In this document: positions 26,191 to 39,630 of the stretch, one piece after another
How the letters are laid out: each line of letters starts with the position of its first letter
Numbering within the stretch: the stretch's first letter is position 1
Assembly: GCA_037127255.1 (NCBI GenBank)
Contig: JBANSL010000002.1
Location: 99,106,519 to 99,170,518, forward strand
Source of the DNA: Persicaria tinctoria
Lineage: Eukaryota > Streptophyta > Magnoliopsida > Caryophyllales > Polygonaceae
Reading direction: 5' to 3'
Length of the DNA stretch: 64,000 nucleotides
Made by a program: the position numbers and the translations under genes
Notes under the pieces: model-generated
What the model was told of the DNA's origin: nothing
What the model saw: only the letters and a program-made list of their open reading frames with translations
Database searches by the model: none

Positions 26191-27870
26191 GTATACAGTA
26201 CCCTATGAGAAAATGGCGAAATATGCGACGGACTTTAAACAGGGAATATTGGTCTCTGATTCAATAAATACAATATAAAACTTGTATCTACCAAGTTACA
26301 GAGTCATTTGAGTTGAGGCTCTGCCATTTTGGATAGCTTCAGATTTCGATATATTTTCGTGTACAGTACCCTATGAGAAAATGGCGAAATATGCGACGGA
26401 CTTTAAACAGGGAATATTGGTCTCTGATTCAATAAATACAATATAAAACTTGTATCTACCAAGTTACAGAGTCATTTGAGTTGAGGCTCTGCCATTTTGG
26501 ATAGCTTAAGATTTCGATATATTTTCGTGTACAGTACCCTATGAGAAAATGGCGAAATATGCGACGGACTTAAAACAGGGAATATTGGTCTCCGATTCAA
26601 TAAATATAATATAAAACTTGTATCTACCAAGTTACAGAATCATTAGAGTTGAGGCTCTACTATTTTGGATAGTTTAAGATTTCGATATATTCTCGTGTAC
26701 AGTACCCTATGAGAAAATGGCGAAATATGCGACGGACTTAAAACATTGAATATTGGTCTCCGATTAAATAAATACAATATAAAACTTGTATCTACCAAGT
26801 TACAGAGTCGTTAGAGTTGAGGCTCTGCCATTTTGGATAGCTTAAGATTTCGATATATTTTCGTATACAGTACCCTATGAGAAAATGGCGAAATATGCGA
26901 CGGACTTAAAACAGGGAATATTGGTCTCCGATTCAATAAATACAATATAAAACTTGTATCTACCAAGTTACAGAGTCATTTGAGTTGAGGCTCTGCCATT
27001 TTGGATAGCTTAAGATTTCGATATATTTTCGTGTACAGTACCCTATGAGAAAATGGCGAAATATGCGACGGACTTAAAACAGGGAATATTGGTCTCCGAT
27101 TCAATAAATACAATATAAAACTTGTATCTACCAAGTTACAGAGTCATTAGAGTTGAGGCTCTTCCATTTTGGATAGCTTAAGATTTCGATATATTTCCGT
27201 GTACAGTACCCTATGAGAAAATGGCGAAATATGCGACGGACTTAAAACATTGAATATTGGTCTCCGATTAAATAAATACAATATAAAACTTGTATCTACC
27301 AAGTTACAGAGTCGTTAGAGTTGAGGCTCTGCCATTTTGGATAGCTTAAGATTTCGATATATTTTCGTGTACAGTACCCTATGAGAAAATGGCGAAATAT
27401 GCGACGGACTTTAAACAGGGAATATTGGTCTCTGATTCAATAAATACAATATAAAACTTGTATCTACCAAGTTACAGAGTCATATGAGTTGAGGCTCTGC
27501 CATTTTGGATAGCTTAAGATTTCGATATATTTTCGTGTACAGTACCCTATGAGAAAATGGCGAAATATGCGACGGACTTTAAACAGGGAATATTGGTCTC
27601 TGATTCAATAAATACAATATAAAACTTGTATCTACCAAGTTACAGAGTCATATGAGTTGAGGCTCTGCCATTTTGGATAGCTTAAGATTTCGATATATTT
27701 TCGTGTACAGTACCCTATGAGAAAATGGCGAAATATGCGACGGACATAAAACAGGGAATATTGGTCTCCGATTCAATAAATACAATATAAAACTTGTATC
27801 TACCAAGTTACAGAGTCATTAGAGTTGAGGCTCTTCCATTTTGGATAGCTTAAGATTTCGATATATTTCC
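26191..27870. repeat. F-F-C-B-F/A-A-B-F'-F'-G' module, first copy
   Basis: This run reads F, F, C(tattctc), B, F/A hybrid, A, B, F', F', G'. It recurs at 32575-34086 with nine rather than ten monomers. The C monomer has a private atattctcg end (26527) that is found again at 32911. The two modules bracket the trimer-rich zone. The A and B monomers at 25855-26190 lie just before it. Confidence 0.82.
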
Positions 27871-30800
27871 GTGTACAGTACCCTATGAGAAAATGGCGAA
27901 ATATGCGACGGACTTAAAACATTGAATATTGGTCTCCGATTAAATAAATACAATATAAAACTTGTATCTACCAAGTTACAGAGTCGTTAGAGTTGAGGCT
28001 CTGCCCTTTTGGATAGCTTAAGATTTCGATATATTTTCGTATACAGTACCCTATGAGAAAATGGCGAAATATGCGACGGACTTTAAACAGGGAATATTGG
28101 TCTCTGATTCAATAAATACAATATAAAACTTGTATCTACCAAGTTACAGAGTCATTTGAGTTGAGGCTCTGCCATTTTGGATAGCTTAAGATTTCGATAT
28201 ATTTTCGTGTACAGTACCCTATGAGAAAATGGCGAAATATGCGACGGACTTAAAACAGGGAATATTGGTCTCCGATTCAATAAATACAATATAAAACTTG
28301 TATCTACCAAGTTACAGAGTCATTAGAGTTGAGGCTCTTCCATTTTGGATAGCTTAAGATTTCGATATATTTCCGTGTACAGTACCCTATGAGAAAATGG
28401 CGAAATATGCGACGGACTTAAAACATTGAATATTGGTCTCCGATTAAATAAATACAATATAAAACTTGTATCTACCAAGTTACAGAGTCGTTAGAGTTGA
28501 GGCTCTGCCATTTTGGATAGCTTAAGATTTCGATATATTTTCGTATACAGTACCCTATGAGAAAATGGCGAAATATGCGACGGACTTTAAACAGGGAATA
28601 TTGGTCTCTGATTCAATAAATACAATATAAAACTTGTATCTACCAAGTTACAGAGTCATTTGAGTTGAGGCTCTGCCATTTTGGATAGCTTAAGATTTCG
28701 ATATATTTTCGTGTACAGTACCCTATGAGAAAATGGCGAAATATGCGACGGACTTAAAACAGGGAATATTGGTCTCCGATTCAATAAATACAATATAAAA
28801 CTTGTATCTACCAAGTTACAGAGTCATTAGAGTTGAGGCTCTTCCATTTTGGATAGCTTAAGATTTCGATATATTTCCGTGTACAGTACCCTATGAGAAA
28901 ATGGCGAAATATGCGACGGACTTAAAACATTGAATATTGGTCTCCGATTAAATAAATACAATATAAAACTTGTATCTACCAAGTTACAGAGTCGTTAGAG
29001 TTGAGGCTCTGCCATTTTGGATAGCTTAAGATTTCGATATATTTTCGTATACAGTACCCTATGAGAAAATGGCGAAATATGCGACGGACTTTAAACAGGG
29101 AATATTGGTCTCTGATTCAATAAATACAATATAAAACTTGTATCTACCAAGTTACAGAGTCGTTAGAGTTGAGGCTCTGCCCTTTTGGATAGCTTAAGAT
29201 TTCGATATATTTTCGTATACAGTACCCTATGAGAAAATGGCGAAATATGCGACGGACTTTAAACAGGGAATATTGGTCTCTGATTCAATAAATACAATAT
29301 AAAACTTGTATCTACCAAGTTACAGAGTCATTAGAGTTGAGGCTCTTCCATTTTGGATAGCTTAAGATTTCGATATATTTCCGTGTACAGTACCCTATGA
29401 GAAAATGGCGAAATATGCGACGGACTTAAAACATTGAATATTGGTCTCCGATTAAATAAATACAATATAAAACTTGTATCTACCAAGTTACAGAGTCATA
29501 TGAGTTGAGGCTCTGCCATTTTGGATAGCTTAAGATTTCGATATATTTTCGTGTACAGTACCCTATGAGAAAATGGCGAAATATGCGACGGACTTTAAAC
29601 AGGGAATATTGGTCTCTGATTCAATAAATACAATATAAAACTTGTATCTACCAAGTTACAGAGTCATATGAGTTGAGGCTCTGCCATTTTGGATAGCTTA
29701 AGATTTCGATATATTTTCGTGTACAGTACCCTATGAGAAAATGGCGAAATATGCGACGGACATAAAACAGGGAATATTGGTCTCCGATTCAATAAATACA
29801 ATATAAAACTTGTATCTACCAAGTTACAGAGTCATTAGAGTTGAGGCTCTTCCATTTTGGATAGCTTAAGATTTCGATATATTTCCGTGTACAGTACCCT
29901 ATGAGAAAATGGCGAAATATGCGACGGACTTAAAACATTGAATATTGGTCTCCGATTAAATAAATACAATATAAAACTTGTATCTACCAAGTTACAGAGT
30001 CGTTAGAGTTGAGGCTCTGCCCTTTTGGATAGCTTAAGATTTCGATATATTTTCGTATACAGTACCCTATGAGAAAATGGCGAAATATGCGACGGACTTT
30101 AAACAGGGAATATTGGTCTCTGATTCAATAAATACAATATCAAACTTGTATCTACCAAGTTACAGAGTCATTTGAGTTGAGGCTCTGCCATTTTGGATAG
30201 CTTAAGATTTCGATATATTTTCGTGTACAGTACCCTATGAGAAAATGGCGAAATATGCGACGGACTTAAAACAGGGAATATTGGTCTCCGATTCAATAAA
30301 TACAATATAAAACTTGTATCTACCAAGTTACAGAGTCATTAGAGTTGAGGCTCTTCCATTTTGGATAGCTTAAGATTTCGATATATTTCCGTGTACAGTA
30401 CCCTATGAGAAAATGGCGAAATATGCGACGGACTTAAAACATTGAATATTGGTCTCCGATTAAATAAATACAATATAAAACTTGTATCTACCAAGTTACA
30501 GAGTCGTTAGAGTTGAGGCTCTGCCATTTTGGATAGCTTAAGATTTCGATATATTTTCGTATACAGTACCCTATGAGAAAATGGCGAAATATGCGACGGA
30601 CTTTAAACAGGGAATATTGGTCTCTGATTCAATAAATACAATATAAAACTTGTATCTACCAAGTTACAGAGTCATTTGAGTTGAGGCTCTGCCATTTTGG
30701 ATAGCTTAAGATTTCGATATATTTTCGTGTACAGTACCCTATGAGAAAATGGCGAAATATGCGACGGACTTAAAACAGGGAATATTGGTCTCCGATTCAA

Positions 30801-31062
30801 TAAATACAATATAAAACTTGTATCTACCAAGTTACAGAGTCATTAGAGTTGAGGCTCTTCCATTTTGGATAGCTTAAGATTTCGATATATTTCCGTGTAC
30901 AGTACCCTATGAGAAAATGGCGAAATATGCGACGGACTTAAAACATTGAATATTGGTCTCCGATTAAATAAATACAATATAAAACTTGTATCTACCAAGT
31001 TACAGAGTCGTTAGAGTTGAGGCTCTGCCATTTTGGATAGCTTAAGATTTCGATATATTTTC
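27535..31062. repeat. 12-mer duplication, 2016-bp spacing
   Basis: Monomers at 27535-29046 (F', G', B(gccctttt), F, A, B, F, A, B) recur at 29551-31062. The gccctttt marker occurs at 27871 and 29887 in B, and also in the chimeric monomer at 29047. Three successive chimeric monomers at 29047, 29215 and 29383 mark the joint between copies. The copy at 30055 has one private change (atatcaaac). Confidence 0.84.
29047..29550. repeat. Three consecutive chimeric monomers
   Basis: The monomer at 29047 is F at its 5' half and B(gccctttt) at its 3' half. The one at 29215 is F followed by A (gtcattag, ctcttcc, ttcc). The one at 29383 is B (attg, gattaaat) followed by F' (gtcatatgag). In all three the switch lies between about positions 72 and 113, where the classes are identical. 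Together they join two copies of the 12-mer. Confidence 0.8.
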
Positions 31063-32742
31063 GTATACAGTACCCTATGAGAAAATGGCGAAATATGCGA
31101 CGGACTTTAAACAGGGAATATTGGTCTCTGATTCAATAAATACAATATAAAACTTGTATCTACCAAGTTACAGAGTCATTTGAGTTGAGGCTCTGCCATT
31201 TTGGATAGCTTAAGATTTCGATATATTTTCGTGTACAGTACCCTATGAGAAAATGGCGAAATATGCGACGGACTTAAAACAGGGAATATTGGTCTCCGAT
31301 TCAATAAATACGATATAAAACTTGTATCTACCAAGTTACAGAGTCATTAGAGTTGAGGCTCTTCCATTTTGGATAGCTTAAGATTTCGATATATTTCCGT
31401 GTACAGTACCCTATGAGAAAATGGCGAAATATGCGACGGACTTAAAACATTGAATATTGGTCTCCGATTAAATAAATACAATATAAAACTTGTATCTACC
31501 AAGTTACAGAGTCGTTAGAGTTGAGGCTCTGCCATTTTGGATAGCTTAAGATTTCGATATATTTTCGTATACAGTACCCTATGAGAAAATGGCGAAATAT
31601 GCGACGGACTTTAAACAGGGAATATTGGTCTCTGATTCAATAAGTACAATATAAAACTTGTATCTACCAAGTTACAGAGTCATTTGAGTTGAGGCTCTGC
31701 CATTTTGGATAGCTTAAGATTTCGATATATTTTCGTGTACAGTACCCTATGAGAAAATGGCGAAATATGCGACGGACTTAAAACAGGGAATATTGGTCTC
31801 CGATTCAATAAATACAATATAAAACTTGTATCTACCAAGTTACAGAGTCATTAGAGTTGAGGCTCTTCCATTTTGGATAGCTTAAGATTTCGATATATTT
31901 CCGTGTACAGTACCCTATGAGAAAATGGCGAAATATGCGACGGACTTAAAACATTGAATATTGGTCTCCGATTAAATAAATACAATATAAAACTTGTATC
32001 TACCAAGTTACAGAGTCGTTAGAGTTGAGGCTCTGCCATTTTGGATAGCTTAAGATTTCGATATATTTTCGTATACAGTACCCTATGAGAAAATGGCGAA
32101 ATATGCGACGGACTTTAAACAGGGAATATTGGTCTCTGATTCAATAAATACAATATAAAACTTGTATCTACCAAGTTACAGAGTCATTTGAGTTGAGGCT
32201 CTGCCATTTTGGATAGCTTAAGATTTCGATATATTTTCGTGTACAGTACCCTATGAGAAAATGGCGAAATATGCGACGGACTTAAAACAGGGAATATTGG
32301 TCTCCGATTCAATAAATACGATATAAAACTTGTATCTACCAAGTTACAGAGTCATTAGAGTTGAGGCTCTTCCATTTTGGATAGCTTAAGATTTCGATAT
32401 ATTTCCGTGTACAGTACCCTATGAGAAAATGGCGAAATATGCGACGGACTTAAAACATTGAATATTGGTCTCCGATTAAATAAATACAATATAAAACTTG
32501 TATCTACCAAGTTACAGAGTCGTTAGAGTTGAGGCTCTGCCATTTTGGATAGCTTAAGATTTCGATATATTTTCGTATACAGTACCCTATGAGAAAATGG
32601 CGAAATATGCGACGGACTTTAAACAGGGAATATTGGTCTCTGATTCAATAAATACAATATAAAACTTGTATCTACCAAGTTACAGAGTCATTTGAGTTGA
32701 GGCTCTGCCATTTTGGATAGCTTAAGATTTCGATATATTTTC
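30055..32742. repeat. F-A-B trimer HOR, 504-bp period
   Basis: Sixteen monomers run F-A-B five times plus a final F. This is the simplest and most regular HOR in the window. F begins gtatac, A ends ttcc and B carries gattaaat and gtcgttag. A private tacgatat in the A monomers at 31231 and 32239, 1008 bp apart, indicates that a later step copied two trimers at once. The same trimer also appears at 28039-29046. A-B-F order is seen in scattered form elsewhere in the middle domain. Confidence 0.9.
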
Positions 32743-34086
32743 GTGTACAGTACCCTATGAGAAAATGGCGAAATATGCGACGGACTTTAAACAGGGAATA
32801 TTGGTCTCTGATTCAATAAATACAATATAAAACTTGTATCTACCAAGTTACAGAGTCATTTGAGTTGAGGCTCTGCCATTTTGGATAGCTTAAGATTTCG
32901 ATATATTTTCGTGTACAGTACCCTATGAGAAAATGGCGAAATATGCGACGGACTTAAAACAGGGAATATTGGTCTCCGATTCAATAAATACAATATAAAA
33001 CTTGTATCTACCAAGTTACAGAATCATTAGAGTTGAGGCTCTACTATTTTGGATAGTTTAAGATTTCGATATATTCTCGTGTACAGTACCCTATGAGAAA
33101 ATGGCGAAATATGCGACGGACTTAAAACATTGAATATTGGTCTCCGATTAAATAAATACAATATAAAACTTGTATCTACCAAGTTACAGAGTCGTTAGAG
33201 TTGAGGCTCTGCCATTTTGGATAGCTTAAGATTTCGATATATTTTCGTATACAGTACCCTATGAGAAAATGGCGAAATATGCGACGGACTTAAAACAGGG
33301 AATATTGGTCTCCGATTCAATAAATACAATATAAAACTTGTATCTACCAAGTTACAGAGTCATTAGAGTTGAGGCTCTTCCATTTTGGATAGCTTAAGAT
33401 TTCGATATATTTCCGTGTACAGTACCCTATGAGAAAATGGCGAAATATGCGACGGACTTAAAACATTGAATATTGGTCTCCGATTAAATAAATACAATAT
33501 AAAACTTGTATCTACCAAGTTACAAAGTCGTTAGAGTTGAGGCTCTGCCATTTTGGATAGCTTAAGATTTCGATATATTTTCGTGTACAGTACCCTATGA
33601 GAAAATGGCGAAATATGCGACGGACTTTAAACAGGGAATATTGGTCTCTGATTCAATAAATACAATATAAAACTTGTATCTACCAAGTTACAGAGTCATA
33701 TGAGTTGAGGCTCTGCCATTTTGGATAGCTTAAGATTTCGATATATTTTCGTGTACAGTACCCTATGAGAAAATGGCGAAATATGCGACGGACTTTAAAC
33801 AGGGAATATTGGTCTCTGATTCAATAAATACAATATAAAACTTGTATCTACCAAGTTACAGAGTCATATGAGTTGAGGCTCTGCCATTTTGGATAGCTTA
33901 AGATTTCGATATATTTTCGTGTACAGTACCCTATGAGAAAATGGCGAAATATGCGACGGACATAAAACAGGGAATATTGGTCTCCGATTCAATAAATACA
34001 ATATAAAACTTGTATCTACCAAGTTACAGAGTCATTAGAGTTGAGGCTCTTCCATTTTGGATAGCTTAAGATTTCGATATATTTCC
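32743..34086. repeat. F-C-B-A-B-F'-F'-G' module, second copy with one monomer lost
   Basis: This is the counterpart of 26359-27870, 6384 bp (38 monomers) downstream at its left end. Where the first copy has an F/A monomer followed by an A monomer (26863 and 27031), this copy has a single monomer at 33247. That monomer starts gtatac like the former and ends gtcattag, ctcttcc, ttcc like the latter. This is the signature of a one-monomer unequal crossover. The B at 33415 has a private acaaagtcg. Confidence 0.82.
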
Positions 34087-37000
34087 GTGTACAGTACCCT
34101 ATGAGAAAATGGCGAAATATGCGACGGACTTAAAACATTGAATATTGGTCTCCGATTAAATAAATACAATATAAAACTTGTATCTACCAAGTTACAGAGT
34201 CGTTAGAGTTGAGGCTCTGCCATTTTGGATAGCTTAAGATTTCGATATATTTTCGTGTACAGTACCCTATGAGAAAATGGCGAAATATGCGACGGACTTA
34301 AAACAGGGAATATTGGTCTCCGATTCAATAAATACAATATAAAACTTGTATCTACCAAGTTACAGAATCATTAGAGTTGAGGCTCTACTATTTTGGATAG
34401 TTTAAGATTTCGATATATTTTCGTGTACAGTACCCTCTGAGAAAATGGCAAAATATGCGACGGACTCAAAACATGGAATATTGGTCTCTGATTCAATAAA
34501 TACAACATAAAACTTGTATCTACCAAGTTACAGAGTCATTAGAGTTGAGGGTCTGCCATTTTGGATAGCTTAAGATTTCGATATATTTTCGTGTACAGTA
34601 CCCTATGAGAAAATGACGAAATATGCGACGGACTTAAAACAGGGAATATTGGTCACCGATTCAATAAATACAATATAAAACTTGTATCTACCAAGTTACA
34701 GAGTCATTAGAGTTGAGGCTCTTCCATTTTGGATAGCTTAAGATTTCGATATATTTTCGTGTACAGTACCCTATGAGAAAATGGCGAAATATGCGACGGA
34801 CTTAAAACAGGGAATATTGGTCTCCGATTCAATAAATACAATATAAAACTTGTATCTACCAAGTTACAGAGTCATTAGAGTTGAGGCTCTTCCATTTTGG
34901 ATAGCTTAAGATTTCGATATATTTCCGTGTACAGTACCCTATGAGAAAATGGCGAAATATGCGACGGACTTAAAACATTGAATATTGGTCTCCGATTAAA
35001 TAAATACAATATAAAACTTGTATCTACCAAGTTACAGAGTCGTTAGAGTTGAGGCTCTGCCATTTTGGATAGCTTAAGATTTCGATATATTTTCGTATAC
35101 AGTACCCTATGAGAAAATGGCGAAATATGCGACGGACTTTAAACAGGGAATATTGGTCTCTGATTCAATAAATACAATATAAAACTTGTATCTACCAAGT
35201 TACAGAGTCATTTGAGTTGAGGCTCTGCCATTTTGGATAGCTTAAGATTTCGATATATTTTCGTGTACAGTACCCTATGAGAAAATGGCGAAATATGCGA
35301 CGGACTTAAAACAGGGAATATTGGTCTCCGATTCAATAAATACAATATAAAACTTGTATCTACCAAGTTACAGAATCATTAGAGTTGAGGCTCTACTATT
35401 TTGGATAGTTTAAGATTTCGATATATTTTCGTATACAGTACCCTATGAGAAAATGGCGAAATATGCGACGGACTTAAAACAGGGAATATTGGTCTCCGAT
35501 TCAATAAATACAATATAAAACTTGTATCTACCAAGTTACAGAATCATTAGAGTTGAGGCTCTACTATTTTGGATAGTTTAAGATTTCGATATATTTTCGT
35601 GTACAGTACCCTATGAGAAAATGGCAAAATATGCGACGGACTCAAAACATGGAATATTGGTCTCTGATTCAATAAATACAATATAAAACTTGTATCTACC
35701 AAGTTACAGAGTCATTAGAGTTGAGGGTCTGCCATTTTGGATAGCTTAAGATTTCGATATATTTTCGTGTACAGTACCCTATGAGAAAATGGCGAAATAT
35801 GCGACGGACTTAAAACAGGGAATATTGGTCACCGATTCAATAAATACAATATAAAACTTGTATCTACCAAGTTACAGAGTCATTAGAGTTGAGGCTCTTC
35901 CATTTTGGATAGCTTAAGATTTCGATATATTTTCGTGTACAGTACCCTATGAGAAAATGGCGAAATATGCGACGGACTTAAAACATTGAATATTGGTCTC
36001 CGATTAAATAAATACAATATAAAACTTGTATCTACCAAGTTACAGAGTCGTTAGAGTTGAGGCTCTGCCATTTTGGATAGCTTAAGATTTCGATATATTT
36101 TCGTGTACAGTACCCTATGAGAAAATGGCGAAATATGCGACGGACTTTAAACAGGGAATATTGGTCTCTGATTCAATAAATACAATATAAAACTTGTATC
36201 TACCAAGTTACAGTGTCATATGAGTTGAGGCTCTGCCATTTTGGATAGCTTAAGATTTCGATATATTTTCGTGTACAGTACCCTATGAGAAAATGGCGAA
36301 ATATGCGACGGACATAAAACAGGGAATATTGGTCTCCGATTCAATAAATACAATATAAAACTTGTATCTACCAAGTTACAGAGTCATTAGAGTTGAGGCT
36401 CTTCCATTTTGGATAGCTTAAGATTTCGATATATTTCCGTGTACAATACCCTATGAGAAAATGGCGAAATATGCGACGGACTTAAAACATTGAATATTGG
36501 TCTCCGATTAAATAAATACAATATAAAACTTGTATCTACCAAGTTACAGAGTCGTTAGAGTTGAGGCTCTGCCCTTTTGGATAGCTTAAGATTTCGATAT
36601 ATTTTCGTATACAATACCCTATGAGAAAATGGCGAAATATGCGACGGACTTTAAACAGGGAATATTGGTCTCTGATTCAATAAATACAATATAAAACTTG
36701 TATCTACCATGTTACAGAGTCATTTGAGTTGAGGCTCTGCCATTTTGGATAGCTTAAGATTTCGATATATTTTCGTGTACAGTACCCTATGAGAAAATGG
36801 CGAAATATGCGACGGACTTAAAACAGGGAATATTGGTCTCCGATTCAATAAATACAATATAAAACTTGTATCTACCAAGTTACAGAATCATTAGAGTTGA
36901 GGCTCTACTATTTTGGATAGTTTAAGATTTCGATATATTTTCGTGTACAAAACCCTCTGAGAAAATGGCAAAATATGCGACGGACTCAAAACATGGAATA

Positions 37001-37278
37001 TTGGTCTCTGATTCAATAAATACAACATAAAACTTGTATCTACCAAGTTACAGAGTCATTAGAGTTGAGGGTCTGCCATTTTGGATAGCTTAAGATTTCG
37101 ATATATTTTCGTGTACAGTACCCTATGAGAAAATGACGAAATATGCGACGGACTTAAAACAGGGAATATTGGTCACCGATTCAATAAATACAATATAAAA
37201 CTTGTATCTACCAAGTTACAGAGTCATTAGAGTTGAGGCTCTTCCATTTTAGATAGCTTAAGATTTCGATATATTTTC
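34087..37278. repeat. Return of C-D-E runs; partial 15-mer spacing
   Basis: D monomers reappear at 34423 after more than 20 kb without them. The order is B, C, D, E, A, B, F, C, C, D, E, B, F', G', B, F, C, D, E. The C-D-E trio at 34255-34758 and the one at 36775-37278 share private markers (ccctctgag and acaacata in D, atgacg in E) at 2520-bp spacing. The run also introduces acaatac starts (36439 and 36607), common further right. Confidence 0.82.
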
Positions 37279-39630
37279 GTGTACAGTACCCTATGAGAAA
37301 ATGGCGAAATATGCGACGGACTTAAAACATTGAATATTGGTCTCCGATTAAATAAATACAATATAAAACTTGTATCTACCAAGTTACAGAGTCGTTAGAG
37401 TTGAGGCTCTGCCATTTTGGATAGCTTAAGATTTCGATATATTTTCGTGTACAGTACCCTAAGAGAAAATGGCGAAATATGCGACGGACTTTAAACAGGG
37501 AATATTGGTCTCTGATTCAATAAATACAATATAAAACTTGTATCTACCAAGTTACAGAGTCATTTGAGTTGAGGCTCTGCCATTTTGGATAGCTTAAGAT
37601 TTCGATATATTTTCGTGTACAGTACCCTATGAGAAAACGGCGAAATATGCGACGGACTTAAAACAGGGAATATTGGTCTTTGATTCAATAAATACAATAT
37701 AAAACTTGTATCTACCAAGTTACAGAGTCGTTAGAGTTGAGGCTCTGCCATTTTGGATAGCTTAAGATTTCGATATATTTTCATGTACAATACCCTATGA
37801 GAAAATGGCGAAATATGCGACGGACTTAAAACATTGAATATTGGTCTCCGATTAAATAAATACAATATAAAACTTGTATCTACCAAGTTACAGAGTCGTT
37901 AGAGTTGAGGCTCTGCCATTTTGGATAGCTTAAGATTTCGATATATTTTCGTATACAGTACCCTATGAGAAAATGGCGAAATATGCGACGGACTTTAAAC
38001 AGGGAATATTGGTCTCTGATTCAATAAATACAATATAAAACTTGTATCTACCAAGTTACAGAGTCATTTGAGTTGAGGCTCTGCCATTTTGGATAGCTTA
38101 AGATTTCGATATATTTTCGTGTACAGTACCCTATGAGAAAATGGCGAAATATGCGACGGACTTAAAACAGGGAATATTGGTCTCCGATTCAATAAATACA
38201 ATATAAAACTTTTATCTACCAAGTTACAGAATCATTAGATTTGAGGCTCTACTATTTTGGATAGTTTAAGATTTCGATATATTTTCGTGTACAGTACCCT
38301 ATGAGAAAATGGCAAAATATGTGACGGACTCAAAACATGGAATATTGGTCTCTGATTCAATAAATACAACATAAAACTTGTATCTACCAAGTTACAGAGT
38401 ACTTAGAGTGGAGGGTCTGCCATTTTGGATAGCTTAAGATTTCGATATATTTTCGTGTACAGTACCCTATGAGAAAATGGCGAAATATGCGACGGACTTA
38501 AAACATTGAATATTGGTCTCCGATTAAATAAATACAATATAAAACTTGTATCTACCAAGTTACAGAGTCGTTAGAGTTGAGGCTCTGCCATTTTGGATAG
38601 CTTAAGATTTCGATATATTTTCGTGTACAGTACCCTATGAGAAAATGGCGAAATATGCGACGGACTTTAAACAGGGAATATTGGTCTCTGATTCAATAAA
38701 TACAATATAAAACTTGTATCTACCAAGTTACAGAGTCATTTGAGTTGAGGCTCTGCCATTTTGGATAGCTTAAGATTTCGATATATTTTCGTGTACAGTA
38801 CCCTATGAGAAAATGGCGAAATATGCGACGGACTTAAAACAGGGAATATTGGTCTTTGATTCAATAAATACAATATAAAACTTGTATCTACCAAGTTACA
38901 GAGTCGTTAGAGTTGAGGCTCTGCCATTTTGGATAGCTTAAGATTTCGATATATTTTCGTGTACAATACCCTATGAGAAAATGGCGAAATATGCGACGGA
39001 CTTAAAACATTGAATATTGGTCTCCGATTAAATAAATACAATATAAAACTTGTATCTACCAAGTTACAGAGTCGTTAGAGTTGAGGCTCTGCCATTTTGG
39101 ATAGCTTAAGATTTCGATATATTTTCGTATACAGTACCCTATGAGAAAATGGCGAAATATGCGACGGACTTTAAACAGGGAATATTGGTCTCTGATTCAA
39201 TAAATACAATATAAAACTTGTATCTACCAAGTTACAGAGTCATTTGAGTTGAGGCTCTGCCATTTTGGATAGCTTAAGATTTCGATATATTTTCGTGTAC
39301 AGTACCCTATGAGAAAATGGCGAAATATGCGACGGACTTAAAACAGGGAATATTGGTCTCCGATTCAATAAATACAATATAAAACTTGTATCTACCAAGT
39401 TACAGAATCATTAGAGTTGAGGCTCTACTATTTTGGATAGTTTAAGATTTCGATATATTTTCGTGTACAGTACCCTATGAGAAAATGGCAAAATATGCGA
39501 CGGACTCAAAACATGGAATATTGGTCTCTGATTCAATAAATACAATATAAAACTTGTATCTACCAAGTTACAGAGTCATTAGAGTTGAGGGTCTGCCATT
39601 TTGGATAGCTTAAGATTTCGATATATTTTC
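37279..39630. repeat. 7-mer HOR B-F-H-B-F-C-D, 1176-bp period, 2 copies
   Basis: B, F, H, B(acaatac), F(gtatac), C, D repeats at 37279 and 38455. The copies differ at a modest number of sites. The first copy carries more private changes: ccctaagag at 37447, gaaaacgg at 37615, tttatctacc and agatttgag at 38119, and gtgacgg plus a scrambled gtacttag at 38287. This is the first appearance of class H. The same 7-mer reappears at 50047-52566. Confidence 0.87.
38791..38958. repeat. Class H monomer (example)
   Basis: Class H has TT at 66-67 (ggtctttgat), aggg at 51-54, and a B-like 3' half (gtcgttag, ctctgcc). It is confined to the right domain: the first copy starts at 37615 and the last at 63823. 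It is nearly always flanked as F-H-B, and the following B begins gtgtacaatac. It looks like an older chimera of an F-type 5' part and a B-type 3' part that later spread as a unit. Confidence 0.85.
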
